DNA of 64,000 nt from the NCBI RefSeq assembly GCF_001187505.1, contig NZ_CP012150.1, forward strand, positions 248,001-312,000, given 5' to 3'. This document shows positions 25,176 through 39,989 of this stretch, in pieces. The position numbers were made by a program, and so were the translations under genes. The notes below the pieces were generated by a model that searched no databases, was not told the DNA's origin, and saw only the letters and a program-made list of their open reading frames with translations. How positions within the stretch are numbered: the stretch's first letter is position 1; the number at the start of each line of letters is the position of its first letter. The stretch comes from Mycolicibacterium goodii (GTDB lineage Bacteria; Actinomycetota; Actinomycetes; Mycobacteriales; Mycobacteriaceae).

Positions 25176-25853
25176 CTATGACGAGGGTGGAGCAGCGGTT
25201 GTGGAGGTGCGATCAGGCATCTTCTGGATGAAGGGTTCGGGTTTGTAAGGTTCGCAGATCGAGGTCGCGTCGTCCTCGTTCCCGAGCAACCCCGTATGTA
25301 CGAGGAGCCATCGCGGAGAAGCCGGACGCTCCCCGTCCGCGGCTGGCTCGTCCGTCCACCGCACGACGGGCCGCTCAAGACTGAAAGGTTTGGCAGGGTC
25401 GGGCCCCACGACCCTGCCGTCCTTGAACTGCGTATATAGGCCGGGGGTGGCGAACGCACAGATATCGACCTCGACCGCACCATCAGGCAACGCACGGGCT
25501 CCGACGGCGCGGTGCAGCGCACCTCCCGTCTCGCCGACGACCGTGGCGGGCGGCGGTGGCAGATCAGTAATGTCGATTTCAGGAGCGATCCTGCTCCGGA
25601 ACCGCCGTTCGATGTCATTCGCCCCCGGCGCATTTTTGAGCCGGTTGTCGACTGACATATCAAGTGCAAATTTGGCAGCGTCGAGCAGCGGCGGTTCGAG
25701 AGGAACGGCGATGTCTGTTCGGATCTCGAAAGGCGGGTATGGGAACGCCGTCGTTGTCGAAGCATCGGCGGAGTCCTGTTCTCCGTCGCCGCAGGCACTT
25801 GTGGCCAATACGAGGAGCGCGAATAGGACGGCGCCTGTGCGTCGGTTACTCAT
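25176..25853 (-). CDS. lipoprotein, paralogue of the next upstream gene
   Basis: A 225-residue predicted lipoprotein: basic start MSNRRTG, a hydrophobic stretch, and lipobox ATSAC followed by a Gly/Asp/Thr-rich linker. The mature part contains FPYPPFEIRTDIAVPL, FALDMSVDNRLKN, GETGGALHRAVGAR and a C-terminal CEPYKPEPFIQKMPD. All are shared almost word for word with the lipoprotein at 25967-26698, so this is a tandem duplication with moderate divergence. The ATG at 25853 is chosen because it directly precedes the signal peptide. No known domain is recognised. The pair follows a large EspA-like effector gene, so a surface role as a chaperone or immunity partner is possible but unproven. Confidence 0.75.
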   Translation of the reverse strand: MSNRRTGAVLFALLVLATSACGDGEQDSADASTTTAFPYPPFEIRTDIAVPLEPPLLDAAKFALDMSVDNRLKNAPGANDIERRFRSRIAPEIDITDLPPPPATVVGETGGALHRAVGARALPDGAVEVDICAFATPGLYTQFKDGRVVGPDPAKPFSLERPVVRWTDEPAADGERPASPRWLLVHTGLLGNEDDATSICEPYKPEPFIQKMPDRTSTTAAPPSS

Positions 25854-25966
25854 GTGCAATACACATTCAGATTTAGGAAGCGCCCTCTTCACGGCTAACC
25901 ATGTTTCTTCATGACTATCGACTGCTCTGGTTGTAATCGGTGACGCACCGCCCCAGCTCGCCTGCA

Positions 25967-26698
25967 CTATCCGCTCGGCGTCGCGGATGTCGGAGACGCT
26001 GCCGATGTGGGATCGGGCATCTTGTGGATGAACGGTTGAGGTTTGAACGGTTCGCATAGCTCAGCAACTTGTTGGGCAGGCAGGTTGTACGAGGCGGTCT
26101 CGCCAACCCATAGCCATCGGGGGCCCGCAGGAGTGGTGCCATCGGCTGCGGGCCGATCGGTCCACTGCACCAGCGGACGTTGGACGCTCATCGGGATGTC
26201 GGAGCTGACAACCCTCCCGTCCTTGAGCTTTGTGTAGAGACCCGGGGTGTCGTACTGACAGATCGTCACTTCGACGGTGTCATCGGGTAGATCCCGAGCA
26301 CCCACTGCGCGGTGAAGCGCACCCCCCGTTTCTCCGATGGCGGTATCGGGGCCTGGCGGAAGGGCCGCGACGTCGACCTCCGGCGCGATCTGGCTTCGAA
26401 ACCGACGGTCGGCTTCGTCGTCGTTGGGATCGTTCTTCAAACGGTCGTCGACCGACATGTCCAACGCGAACTGGGCAGCGTCTCTGAGACGAGCCGGAAG
26501 CGGGACCGCAATATCGGTCCGAATTTCAAATGGCGGATAGGGGAAATCAACCGCAGCCGACGTCGTCGGTGTCGAAGGGGCAGTCTCGGTACCGCATCCG
26601 CCGACGACGGCAGCCGTGACCGCCGCCAGTATGACGACGCTCAAGCGGACCAACCCGCCCGGCACATCCACGGACGGTCGCCGTCGCGTCGGTTTCAT
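25967..26698 (-). CDS. lipoprotein, first copy of tandem pair
   Basis: A 243-residue predicted lipoprotein. Arg-rich start, hydrophobic helix (LSVVILAAVTAAVV) and lipobox VGGC (Cys36 when counted from ATG 26698), then an A/T/P-rich linker and the same mature domain as the downstream copy (FPYPPFEIRTDIAVPL, FALDMSVDDRLKN, GETGGALHRAVGAR, CEPFKPQPFIHKMPD). Two conserved cysteines (ICQYDTPGLY, ELCEPFKP) could form a disulphide. The ATG at 26698 has a GGGAG ribosome binding site; the preceding TTG codon is rejected. It starts 24 bases after the stop of the EspA-like effector gene, and is almost certainly in the same transcript. Its function is unknown. Confidence 0.78.
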   Translation of the reverse strand: MKPTRRRPSVDVPGGLVRLSVVILAAVTAAVVGGCGTETAPSTPTTSAAVDFPYPPFEIRTDIAVPLPARLRDAAQFALDMSVDDRLKNDPNDDEADRRFRSQIAPEVDVAALPPGPDTAIGETGGALHRAVGARDLPDDTVEVTICQYDTPGLYTKLKDGRVVSSDIPMSVQRPLVQWTDRPAADGTTPAGPRWLWVGETASYNLPAQQVAELCEPFKPQPFIHKMPDPTSAASPTSATPSG

Positions 26699-26722
26699 CA
26701 ACGGATCTCCCTCATCCTCAGG

Positions 26723-29095
26723 TTATTTCAGGGCGATTGAGTAGCTTTGCGCATAGTCTGTGACATATTGCGCCAAGCCACGCTCGATGAGGTACTTCTG
26801 CACTATCTGGTACTCCCGACTGCCCGGCCCCAACTCGGAGATCTGTACTGGTGAATTGCCGTGCTTCAACTCGTCGGGCAGCTCACCAGCCTTCATCGCA
26901 GCTTCCAGCACTGCCTGCTGCGCCTGCAGATTCGACTTCGCCATCAAGATGTCGTCGTCGGGCACCACTATCGCTTGGTACTCGGGGGTGTCGATGAAGT
27001 GCTTGATGCTGGACTCGACGATTCCTCCTGGGTCGAGCCCGGTGTAGCCGATTACCTCGCCGACACGAGGAATCTTTGGAGTCAGTTCATCGGCGAGCGT
27101 GCCGGCGAGCTCGGCGCCTGCGACTTTCGCCCGGTAGACCGCGTCCTTTGCCACGACGTCTTGCTGGAGCACCTCGTTTTGGTTCGTTATGGCTTCTGTC
27201 ATGGCGTTGTCGATGCGTCCAGACAATGCACCTGCAGGACTGTTGGCCACATATTCGGACAGGATGCCAGGATGATTCCGCATCGCCGCCTCGAGCTCCT
27301 CAATGCGGGCATGTTCAGCCGCGGTGGTCAACGTCGCCCTGCCTTCCTCGGAGTAGGAGCCAAGTTCCAACAGGCGGTTGGCGTCGTCGGCGCTGATTCG
27401 TGGATATCCTTCCGGATCGATCCTGGTTTCGACGAAGCCATTCTGCTGGCCGGGGGCTACCAGTGAATTGGTATGTGAAGCGAGTAATTGGCTCATTTCC
27501 GTCGAGATCGCGGGGTTGCGCGCGAACGCGTCACGCTGGCTGTCCCATACCGGGTCGGTGTCGCTGGGCGCCAAGTAGTCCGGAAGGTCGACGAACGCCT
27601 GCCGCGCGCGGTCACCGATGGCATCACCGACCGGACGTTGGCTGTCCTCGGTGATCCAGTCCAGCACGGTCGCCGCGCCACTACCTCCCCCGCCGCTCTG
27701 CGACCAGTCGTGCCCGATGAGTGTGCGGACCGTTTCCTTCGGGTCGTATCCCTCGGGCATCCCGTCCCCCGACCAGATTTTGTACGACGACTCGTTGTTG
27801 CGGCCGGCGACCTCTGCCAGCGAACTCGCCGCCCGCTCGTAGGATTCCGGTGCCGTGTCGGTCATTCCCCAACCGCCGGTTGAGTTTTCGACCATGTCTG
27901 CCGACTTCAGGTACATCTCTGCGCCCAGCTGGGTCCCTGGCTGATAACCCGGATTCGCCTCGCCTATCAGTTCGCTGAACTGCACCACGTCAGCGACATG
28001 CTGGTTCTTCGCCTCGGTGGGGCCGAGGGTCTCCCAACCCGGATAGGCCGGATCCGCACGACGCACCTCGAGCATCTCGCGGAGATCGGGCGGCAGCTGG
28101 TCATAGCCGCCACGTGCCGCGACGGAGCCGTCCGGGTTGAGCTCGACGACCTTCTCGTTGCTGGTGAGCGTCAATCCGTTGGCGAGCCGGTCACGTTGGG
28201 CTCCCGCCTCGGCGTTGCCGTCGGCTTCTTGGGACTCCAGATGGCGGTCGAGCAGAAGCAGGCCGTCCTTGCCTGCGGCATTGTAGAAGTCCCGGTAGTA
28301 ATCGAGCGTCTCCTTCGGGACGTCGTTGACTTCTTCACCCGCTGCGAGAGCGGCCATCTGCTCGGCCGTGAGGGGAGACTCCGGGAGATTCGCGGCAACC
28401 TCATCCAGCACCGCCGGATCACGATGTGCCGGGGGCAGGTTCGCCTGTTCCGCCAAGGCTTCGCCGTCCGCCTTACCGTCGCGCTCGTCTTTGTCAGCGT
28501 CGTCGCCCATCACGCTCTGGACGTCGCCGTCTTTCTCGTTCTTGTCCTCATCGGACTTGTCGCCACCCGGCGCGAATTTCTGGTTACTCAGCGACTCGTA
28601 CTCACCCTTTAGACCGGTGATGCGACCCTTGATCTCCACCATCTGGGCGGTCGCGGACTGCACGATGCCGTTGACCTGGCTGATGCCTTCACGGGCGATC
28701 GGCAGGAGCTTACGTTCCCTGTCCTGTTCCGACGTAGGGGGCAGCGACTGCACGGCGCTGTTGACCCAGTTCGCCGGCGAGTCCAGATCCTGTCGTCCGC
28801 TGGACACCACGCCGGCAGCATTCTTGACCTCGGCGGCCATCCTGCGGTCCAGGTCTGCGAGCTTCTCGTAGACCGCGGCGTGCTCCTTATTCGCCGCCGC
28901 GTAGGCATCTGCACCCGACCCCTGCCAGCGATCGTCGGGAGCGGCGGCTTCGACGCTCGCTTTCATCTGCAGCAGCTGTGAGCTCTGGTCGAACTCCGCG
29001 CCGTCATTCGGCGGTCCTTCTCCGAACGTCTGTCGAGCTTTCGACAGCGTCGAATAAAACCCGTCGAGCACACTCACGGATGGCCCCCTCGACAC
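26723..29095 (-). CDS. large EspA/EspE-like type VII secretion effector with unknown C-terminal domain
   Basis: A 790-residue protein. Residues ~1-100 resemble the secreted EspA/EspE family: an N-terminal MSRxxS..VSVLDGFYSTL, then DRWQGSGADAYAAANKEH and YEKLADLDRRM. This matches the WxG...ADxYxxxNxxH...ELADLDRQ pattern of EspA, with Trp57-x-Gly59 in the turn. A long helical part (~100-170) and a highly charged linker (~178-213, K/D/E-rich) follow. The remaining ~570 residues are acidic, mostly helical, lack membrane spans and match nothing I recognise. This layout of T7SS targeting head, linker and large body is that of an exported effector or toxin. GTG 29095 is used; GTG 29077 has a better ribosome binding site but drops the MSR start shared with EspA. 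Two lipoproteins follow closely. Confidence 0.75.
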   Translation of the reverse strand: MSRGPSVSVLDGFYSTLSKARQTFGEGPPNDGAEFDQSSQLLQMKASVEAAAPDDRWQGSGADAYAAANKEHAAVYEKLADLDRRMAAEVKNAAGVVSSGRQDLDSPANWVNSAVQSLPPTSEQDRERKLLPIAREGISQVNGIVQSATAQMVEIKGRITGLKGEYESLSNQKFAPGGDKSDEDKNEKDGDVQSVMGDDADKDERDGKADGEALAEQANLPPAHRDPAVLDEVAANLPESPLTAEQMAALAAGEEVNDVPKETLDYYRDFYNAAGKDGLLLLDRHLESQEADGNAEAGAQRDRLANGLTLTSNEKVVELNPDGSVAARGGYDQLPPDLREMLEVRRADPAYPGWETLGPTEAKNQHVADVVQFSELIGEANPGYQPGTQLGAEMYLKSADMVENSTGGWGMTDTAPESYERAASSLAEVAGRNNESSYKIWSGDGMPEGYDPKETVRTLIGHDWSQSGGGGSGAATVLDWITEDSQRPVGDAIGDRARQAFVDLPDYLAPSDTDPVWDSQRDAFARNPAISTEMSQLLASHTNSLVAPGQQNGFVETRIDPEGYPRISADDANRLLELGSYSEEGRATLTTAAEHARIEELEAAMRNHPGILSEYVANSPAGALSGRIDNAMTEAITNQNEVLQQDVVAKDAVYRAKVAGAELAGTLADELTPKIPRVGEVIGYTGLDPGGIVESSIKHFIDTPEYQAIVVPDDDILMAKSNLQAQQAVLEAAMKAGELPDELKHGNSPVQISELGPGSREYQIVQKYLIERGLAQYVTDYAQSYSIALK

Positions 29096-29164
29096 ATCAT
29101 TCCGTCAAGCTATCCAGCAGCTTAGTGGCCGGGACGCAGGCGATTCGGCAACAACCGCGAGGAG

Positions 29165-29923
29165 TCACGCGTCCCGACGGTTGAGCACCACGACGGCGGC
29201 GGCGAAGACCACGACGACCAGCACCACGAAATAGATCAGCGAGCCGACCGGACCCCACGGCATGGCATAGCTGGGAAACAGCCAGTCGACGTCGAGGAAC
29301 CGGTACATGTGCACGAACGGCAGCCACGGCCCGATCTGGGCACCGTTGCCGGGCATGTTGGCCAGCAGCGGTTCGGCGACCAGGGGCCACAACAGGAGCA
29401 CCGCGACGGCCCCGGCCGAGAACCGCACCAGCGCACCGACGGCCACGCCGAGTATCGCGGCCAGCGCCGCGTACAGCGCGAAGCTCCCGGCCACCTGCCA
29501 GGTCACCGGGTTGGTCGGCGACAGATCGGTCGCGACCAGCGGATCGGCGAACATCCGGGCCACCATCACCGCACCCAGCACCATCACGATCGCCGCGACG
29601 GAGGAAAACGCCGCACAGACAATGGCTTTCGCCGCCAGCACCACGCTCCGGTTCGGCGTGGCCAGCAGCGTGGTGCGGATCAGGCCGGTGCGGTACTCAC
29701 CGGTCATGGTCATCGAGGCCAGCACCATCAGCACCGGAGCCCCGAACACCGCGACGCCCAGCGCGGCCCTGGCCGGTGGCAGCGGGGTGTACCCGTAGGC
29801 ACTCCAGCCCTGCAGAGCCGCGACGGCGAAGCTCAGCACCGCCGCGCCGACCACCGACCACAACGGCGAACGCGTCGTGGACAGTTTGATGCGCTCGGCG
29901 TCCAGCGCCGCCAACGCGCTCAC
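29165..29923 (-). CDS. ABC-2 type transporter permease
   Basis: A 252-residue membrane protein with six hydrophobic segments and the ABC-2 feature MTGEYRTGLIRTTLLATPNRSVVLAAKA after the second helix, typical of exporters in the NatB/BcrB group. It begins SALAALDAERIKLSTTRSP, the cytosolic 'E(R)IKL' start of such permeases. The ATG overlaps the stop of the ATPase gene (ATGA), so the two subunits are coupled. The pair would export a drug, lipid or peptide. No substrate clue is visible beyond the upstream SGNH hydrolase. Confidence 0.87.
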   Translation of the reverse strand: MSALAALDAERIKLSTTRSPLWSVVGAAVLSFAVAALQGWSAYGYTPLPPARAALGVAVFGAPVLMVLASMTMTGEYRTGLIRTTLLATPNRSVVLAAKAIVCAAFSSVAAIVMVLGAVMVARMFADPLVATDLSPTNPVTWQVAGSFALYAALAAILGVAVGALVRFSAGAVAVLLLWPLVAEPLLANMPGNGAQIGPWLPFVHMYRFLDVDWLFPSYAMPWGPVGSLIYFVVLVVVVFAAAVVVLNRRDA

Positions 29924-30840
29924 GGCTGCACCGCCCGGTAGTCGACGGCGTCGTCGGTGAGTTTCAGATACGCCTCCTCCAGCGAGGCCCGCCTGCGGCT
30001 CAACTCGTGCAGCGTGATCGCGTTGCGCGCCGCCAGATCGCCGATCACCTCGATCGCCACCCCGTGCACATTGAGCGCGCTGCCGCCCGGTTCGGCGACG
30101 ACGTCCAGTCCCGCATCCGACAGCACATCGCGCAGGGTCTCCAACTGCGGGCTGCGCACCCGCACGGTGTCGGCGGCGGAACCGTTGACGAACTCGTCGA
30201 CCGTGGTCGACGCGATGAGCTTGCCCTGTCCGATCACCACCAGGCGGTCGGCGGTGTTGGCCATCTCGGCCAGCAGGTGACTGGAGACGAACACCGTGCG
30301 CCCTTCGGCGGCCAACTCCCGTATCAGGGTGCGGACCCAGTGGATGCCCTCGGGATCGAGCCCGTTGACCGGTTCGTCGAACAGCAGCACCGGCGGATCC
30401 CCCAGCAGGGCCGCCGCGATCCCCAGCCGCTGGCCCATGCCCAACGACAGGGCGCCTGCGTTGCGGTCGGCCGCCGAGGCCAACCCGACCATCTCGAGCA
30501 CCTCGTCCACGCGGGACGCCGGGATGCGGTTGGCCGCGGCGATCCAGCGCAGGTGGCTGCGGGCCGAGCGGTTCGGGTGCGCCTGCCGCGCATCGAGCAG
30601 TGCGCCGACGGTGTGCAGCGGGTGCTTGAGCTCGCGGTAGCGCCTGCCGTCGATGGTCGCGGTGCCCGACGTGGGGTGGTCGAGGCCCAGGATCAGCCGC
30701 ATCGTGGTGGTCTTGCCCGCGCCGTTGGGCCCGAGAAAGCCGGTGACCACGCCGGGTTCGACCGTGAAGCTGAGGTCGTCGACGGCGCGGTGGGTTCCGT
30801 AGAGCTTTGTCAGCCCGGCCAGTTCGATCATTGCCCCCAT
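29920..30840 (-). CDS. ABC transporter ATP-binding protein (DrrA/NatA-like)
   Basis: A 306-residue ATPase. Walker A is GPNGAGKTT (residues ~39-47), the signature is LSLGMGQRLGIAAALLG in the usual LSxGxxQR place, and Walker B with switch is PVLLFDEPVNGLDPEGI. The C-terminal extension after ~220 is the DUF4162-type tail of multidrug/antibiotic exporters. ATG 30840 lies 4 bases after the SGNH hydrolase stop; ATG 30831 is an alternative. It pairs with the overlapping ABC-2 permease downstream. The run from thiO to the permease has gaps of no more than 4 bases, so it may be read through from the TPP-riboswitch promoter. Confidence 0.9.
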   Translation of the reverse strand: MGAMIELAGLTKLYGTHRAVDDLSFTVEPGVVTGFLGPNGAGKTTTMRLILGLDHPTSGTATIDGRRYRELKHPLHTVGALLDARQAHPNRSARSHLRWIAAANRIPASRVDEVLEMVGLASAADRNAGALSLGMGQRLGIAAALLGDPPVLLFDEPVNGLDPEGIHWVRTLIRELAAEGRTVFVSSHLLAEMANTADRLVVIGQGKLIASTTVDEFVNGSAADTVRVRSPQLETLRDVLSDAGLDVVAEPGGSALNVHGVAIEVIGDLAARNAITLHELSRRRASLEEAYLKLTDDAVDYRAVQP

Positions 30841-30844
30841 GATC

Positions 30845-32598
<1,754 letters not shown>

Positions 32599-32602
<4 letters not shown>

Positions 32603-33603
32603 TTCGCTCCCACACCCACTTCGAGTTCTGCCGCGATCCGCTCAGCGGTCCACGGCGCCAACAGGAATCCGTTCCGTCCGTGCCCGACGGCGACCAGCGT
32701 GCGCTCGTCGACGCGTTCGACGATCGGCAGACCGTCGGGCGTCATCGGCCGCAAGCCTGCCGCGGTCTCGGCCAGTTCGTACTCGCCCAGCGCCGGCATC
32801 ACCGCGCACGCGTCCTCCAGCAGGTCGCGCACACCGCTGACCACCGGTGCGGTGTCACGACCATGCTCGTACTGCGTGGCGCCGACGACGACGCCGTCGG
32901 CCCGCGGCACCAGGTACACCTGCCTGCCGTGCACGCGCGCGCGGATCACCCGCTGCGGCACCGGCATACATCCTCTGCGCCACCGCAGGCGCAGCACCTC
33001 GCCCTTGACCGGCCGCACCGGCAGGCCAGGCCACAGCCGGGGCGCGTCGATGCCGTTGGCGATCACCACCGCGTCGGCGTCGACGTCGGCGAGGTCGTCC
33101 ACCGGACCCGCCCAGCGCACGGCCAGCCGCTCACAGTGCGCGGCAAGCGCGTCGACCACCGCGCGGTTGTCCACCGCGAGTTCGGTCGTCGCGCGGAAGC
33201 CGTGCCGAATGCCTTGCGCCAGCAATGGTTCCACATCGCGCGCGGCCGTGGTCGGCTCGACGGGGTGGCCTTGCGCGGCGAGCCATTCGGCAACCGTGCG
33301 CAGGTCGGCGACATCGGCGCGGTCGAGCGCCACCACCAGCGACTCGCGTGCGGTCACCACCGTCTCGGGCAGACCGTCGAGAAACCCGGAATGCCACAAC
33401 CGCAGCGATTCCAACCCCAGCTGCAGCAACTGCTCCTCACCGGGCCAGCCCTCGCTGTGCGGCGCCAGCATGCCGCCCGCCACCCAGGAGGCACCGCGCT
33501 CGGTGGTGCAGTGCAGGCGCACCGTCCAGCCGTCCAGCGCGGCGCGCCGCGCGACAGACAGCCCGATGACGCCGCCGCCGATGACGGCGACCGTCCGTGC
33601 CAT
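32599..33603 (-). CDS. thiO: glycine oxidase ThiO
   Basis: A 334-residue FAD-dependent D-amino-acid/glycine oxidase that supplies dehydroglycine for thiazole synthesis under aerobic conditions. The FAD motif is VAVIGGGVIGLSVARRAAL at the N-terminus, followed by GASWVAGGMLAPHSE, a ThiO hallmark. The C-terminus holds GLRPMTPDGLPIVE and VGHGRNGFLLAP. ATG 33603 begins MARTVAVIGG; frames extending further upstream run through the riboswitch and are not real. Its start lies just after the TPP riboswitch, which should control it and the rest of the operon. Confidence 0.94.
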
Positions 33604-33605
33604 AA

Positions 33606-33699
33606 GATCCGCTCCCTTCGCCGGCATGACCCGGATCAGGTGTGACGGTAAGGACCGGCGATGCCCACTCTCAGTCCCCGTTCCCGGGACTCCCGTGTG
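33606..33699 (-). promoter_or_regulatory. TPP riboswitch (thi-box) controlling thiO-thiS-thiG
   Basis: Read on the minus strand, the leader contains the thi-box landmarks in order: ACACGGGAGTCC, GGACTGAGAG (33668-33674 for CTGAGAG), ACACCTGATCCGGGTCATGCCGGC and GAAGGGAGCGG. The last part supplies a GGGAG Shine-Dalgarno about 8-12 bases before the thiO ATG. Ligand binding would therefore hide the ribosome site, giving translational control, as is usual in actinobacteria. Confidence 0.95.
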
Positions 33700-33743
33700 T
33701 TGCCCGTCCAGATTACTCAACGAACACCGACTACCGTCACCGT

Positions 33744-34427
33744 GTGGACCAAGCCGTGGAACTTCCCGTGCAGCGCCTGCAGCGCGCCTCCCTGTATCTG
33801 TGCACCGACGCCCGTCGAGAACGCGGTGACCTGGCCGAATTCGCCGAGGCAGCCTTGGCGGGCGGGGTCGATCTGATCCAGCTGCGCGACAAGGGCTCCG
33901 CGGGTGAGAAGACGTTCGGTCCGCTGGAGGCACGTCAGGAACTCGAAGCGCTGGAGGTCCTGGCCGACGCGGCGCGTCGGCACGGCGCCCTGCTGGCCGT
34001 CAACGACCGGGCCGACATCGCGCTGGCGTCCGGTGCGGACGTGCTGCACCTCGGCCAGGACGATCTGCCGCTCGACGTCGCGCGCGGCATCATCGGTCGC
34101 CGGCCCGTCATCGGACGCTCCACGCACGACATCGCGCAGATGGCGGTCGCCATCGCCGAGCGGGTCGACTACTTCTGTGTGGGTCCCTGCTGGCCGACGC
34201 CCACCAAGCCGGGCCGCCCCGCACCGGGCCTGGACCTGGTCCGCGCCACGGCGGCGCACAAGCCGAGCAAGCCGTGGTTCGCGATCGGCGGAATCGACAG
34301 GGAGCGGCTGCCGGAGGTGCTCGACGCGGGAGCCCGGCGCATCGTCGTGGTGCGGGCGATCACCGCGGCCGAGGATCCGAAGGCCGCGGCCGAGGAACTC
34401 AAGACGGCGATCAGCGCTGCCGGTTGA
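33744..34427 (+). CDS. thiE: thiamine-phosphate synthase ThiE
   Basis: A 227-residue TIM-barrel enzyme that joins the pyrimidine pyrophosphate and thiazole phosphate to thiamine phosphate. Motifs are [73 protein letters not shown] and FAIGGID. It is divergent from thiO. The start is GTG 33744 (alternative GTG 33756); the long frame beginning at 33642 would run antisense through the riboswitch. It overlaps the 3' end of convergent mutT3 by 17 bases. No riboswitch is seen on this strand. Confidence 0.95.
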   Translation: MDQAVELPVQRLQRASLYLCTDARRERGDLAEFAEAALAGGVDLIQLRDKGSAGEKTFGPLEARQELEALEVLADAARRHGALLAVNDRADIALASGADVLHLGQDDLPLDVARGIIGRRPVIGRSTHDIAQMAVAIAERVDYFCVGPCWPTPTKPGRPAPGLDLVRATAAHKPSKPWFAIGGIDRERLPEVLDAGARRIVVVRAITAAEDPKAAAEELKTAISAAG

Positions 34428-34914
34428 GCAGTGGGATCGACGCGGTGACCCCACGCAGGTGCTGCCAGCTCGCGGCGAAACCCGGGTGCAGCGGCAGGTC
34501 GGCGACCTGATCCTCGAGCACCCAGCGCAGCTCGGCGCTCTCCCGGTTGGGGATGGTCCGCAGCGGTTCGGCGGCGTCGGCGATCACGGTGGTGTACGTC
34601 CAGTGGGTGCCGCCGATCCCGGCGACCTCGGCGGTCACCACCGTCGTCCGCACGGTCAGTTGCTCGGCGGGCAGACCGGCCTCTTCGTGGGCCTCGCGCA
34701 CCGCGGCCTGCTCGGGGGTCTCGTGGCTGTCGCGGGCGCCGCCGGGCAGCGCCCAGGTGCCGCCCTGATGGCTCCACGGCGCGCGGAACTGCAGCAGCAC
34801 CGCCGCCGATCCGTCGGGCATCGGGGCCCGCAGCAGCAAACCGGCCGCACCGTGGCGACCCCAGAACCGGGCGCCGTTCTCCGACATCACCCAGCCATCA
34901 CCGTCGCCACGCAC
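34411..34914 (-). CDS. mutT3: Nudix hydrolase MutT3
   Basis: A 167-residue Nudix protein. The Nudix box is complete ([24 protein letters not shown]-x5-E-x7-REUxEExGU). It begins with [27 protein letters not shown] and contains [13 protein letters not shown], both conserved with MutT3 of M. tuberculosis (Rv0413), reported to act on oxidised or non-canonical nucleoside triphosphates. The GTG start at 34914 keeps the conserved RGDGDGW; ATG 34887 would lose it. Its placement between thiE and glnX matches the conserved order. Confidence 0.9.
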   Translation of the reverse strand: MRGDGDGWVMSENGARFWGRHGAAGLLLRAPMPDGSAAVLLQFRAPWSHQGGTWALPGGARDSHETPEQAAVREAHEEAGLPAEQLTVRTTVVTAEVAGIGGTHWTYTTVIADAAEPLRTIPNRESAELRWVLEDQVADLPLHPGFAASWQHLRGVTASIPLLNRQR

Positions 34915-35070
34915 CCGTACAGGATAAGGAACGACACGCCGCGTGGTTCGGGCGCGCCGAACCGGCGTTGATTCCAGGGCGAGGCGTGCCGGAAAATCTT
35001 AGAATTCTTTTATAGAGTTGCATCACACGAAGAGCCGGAAGCATCGAAACGCAGTGAGGTTCGCGCGCAG

Positions 35071-39667
<4,597 letters not shown>

Positions 39668-39670
39668 CTC

Positions 39671-39899
39671 CACCCAGCGCCGACCGTGCACCCAAGGCGG
39701 GAAAACACGCCCGAGCCCGCCCCACACGCACACTCGATGCGACGCTTGGCCCACCCAGCGTCGACCGTGCGCTCAAGGCGGAAAAACACGCTCGAGCCCG
39801 CCCCACACGCACACTCGATGCGACGCTTGGCCCACCCAGCGTCGACCGTGCGCTCAAGGCGGAAAAACACGCTCGAGCCCGCCCCACGCGCACGCTCGG
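39671..39899. repeat. 81-bp tandem palindromic repeat, 2.8 copies
   Basis: Units start at 39671, 39752 and 39833 (period exactly 81 bases), each with CACCCAGCG, CCGTGCGCTCAAGGCGG, AAACACGCTCGAGCCCGCC and CGCACACTCGATGCGACGC. The last two copies are identical over their shared length; the first differs at several positions and the third stops early. Within a unit GCGTCG pairs with CGACGC, GTGCG with CGCAC and GGCGG with CCGCC, so each can fold as a nested hairpin. Because 81 is a multiple of three, open frames through it on both strands are artefacts. A diverged fourth copy lies at 40828-40887. Confidence 0.9.
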
Positions 39900-39989
39900 C
39901 AGATAGTGCACCTGTGGATGAACGTCCGAGCTGTGGATAATCACTCACGAGCACAGTGATGTGTCGGCAAGCGCTGCAATTCTGCGGCC

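Noticed and set aside
25016..25798. 260-codon minus-strand frame overlapping the lipoprotein gene
   Set aside because: It is shifted relative to the lipoprotein frame, which has a signal peptide and a paralogue; the translation is Arg/Ser/Pro-rich.
39671..39899. CRISPR array
   Set aside because: Units are head-to-tail 81-bp copies with no unique spacers, and no cas genes are present.
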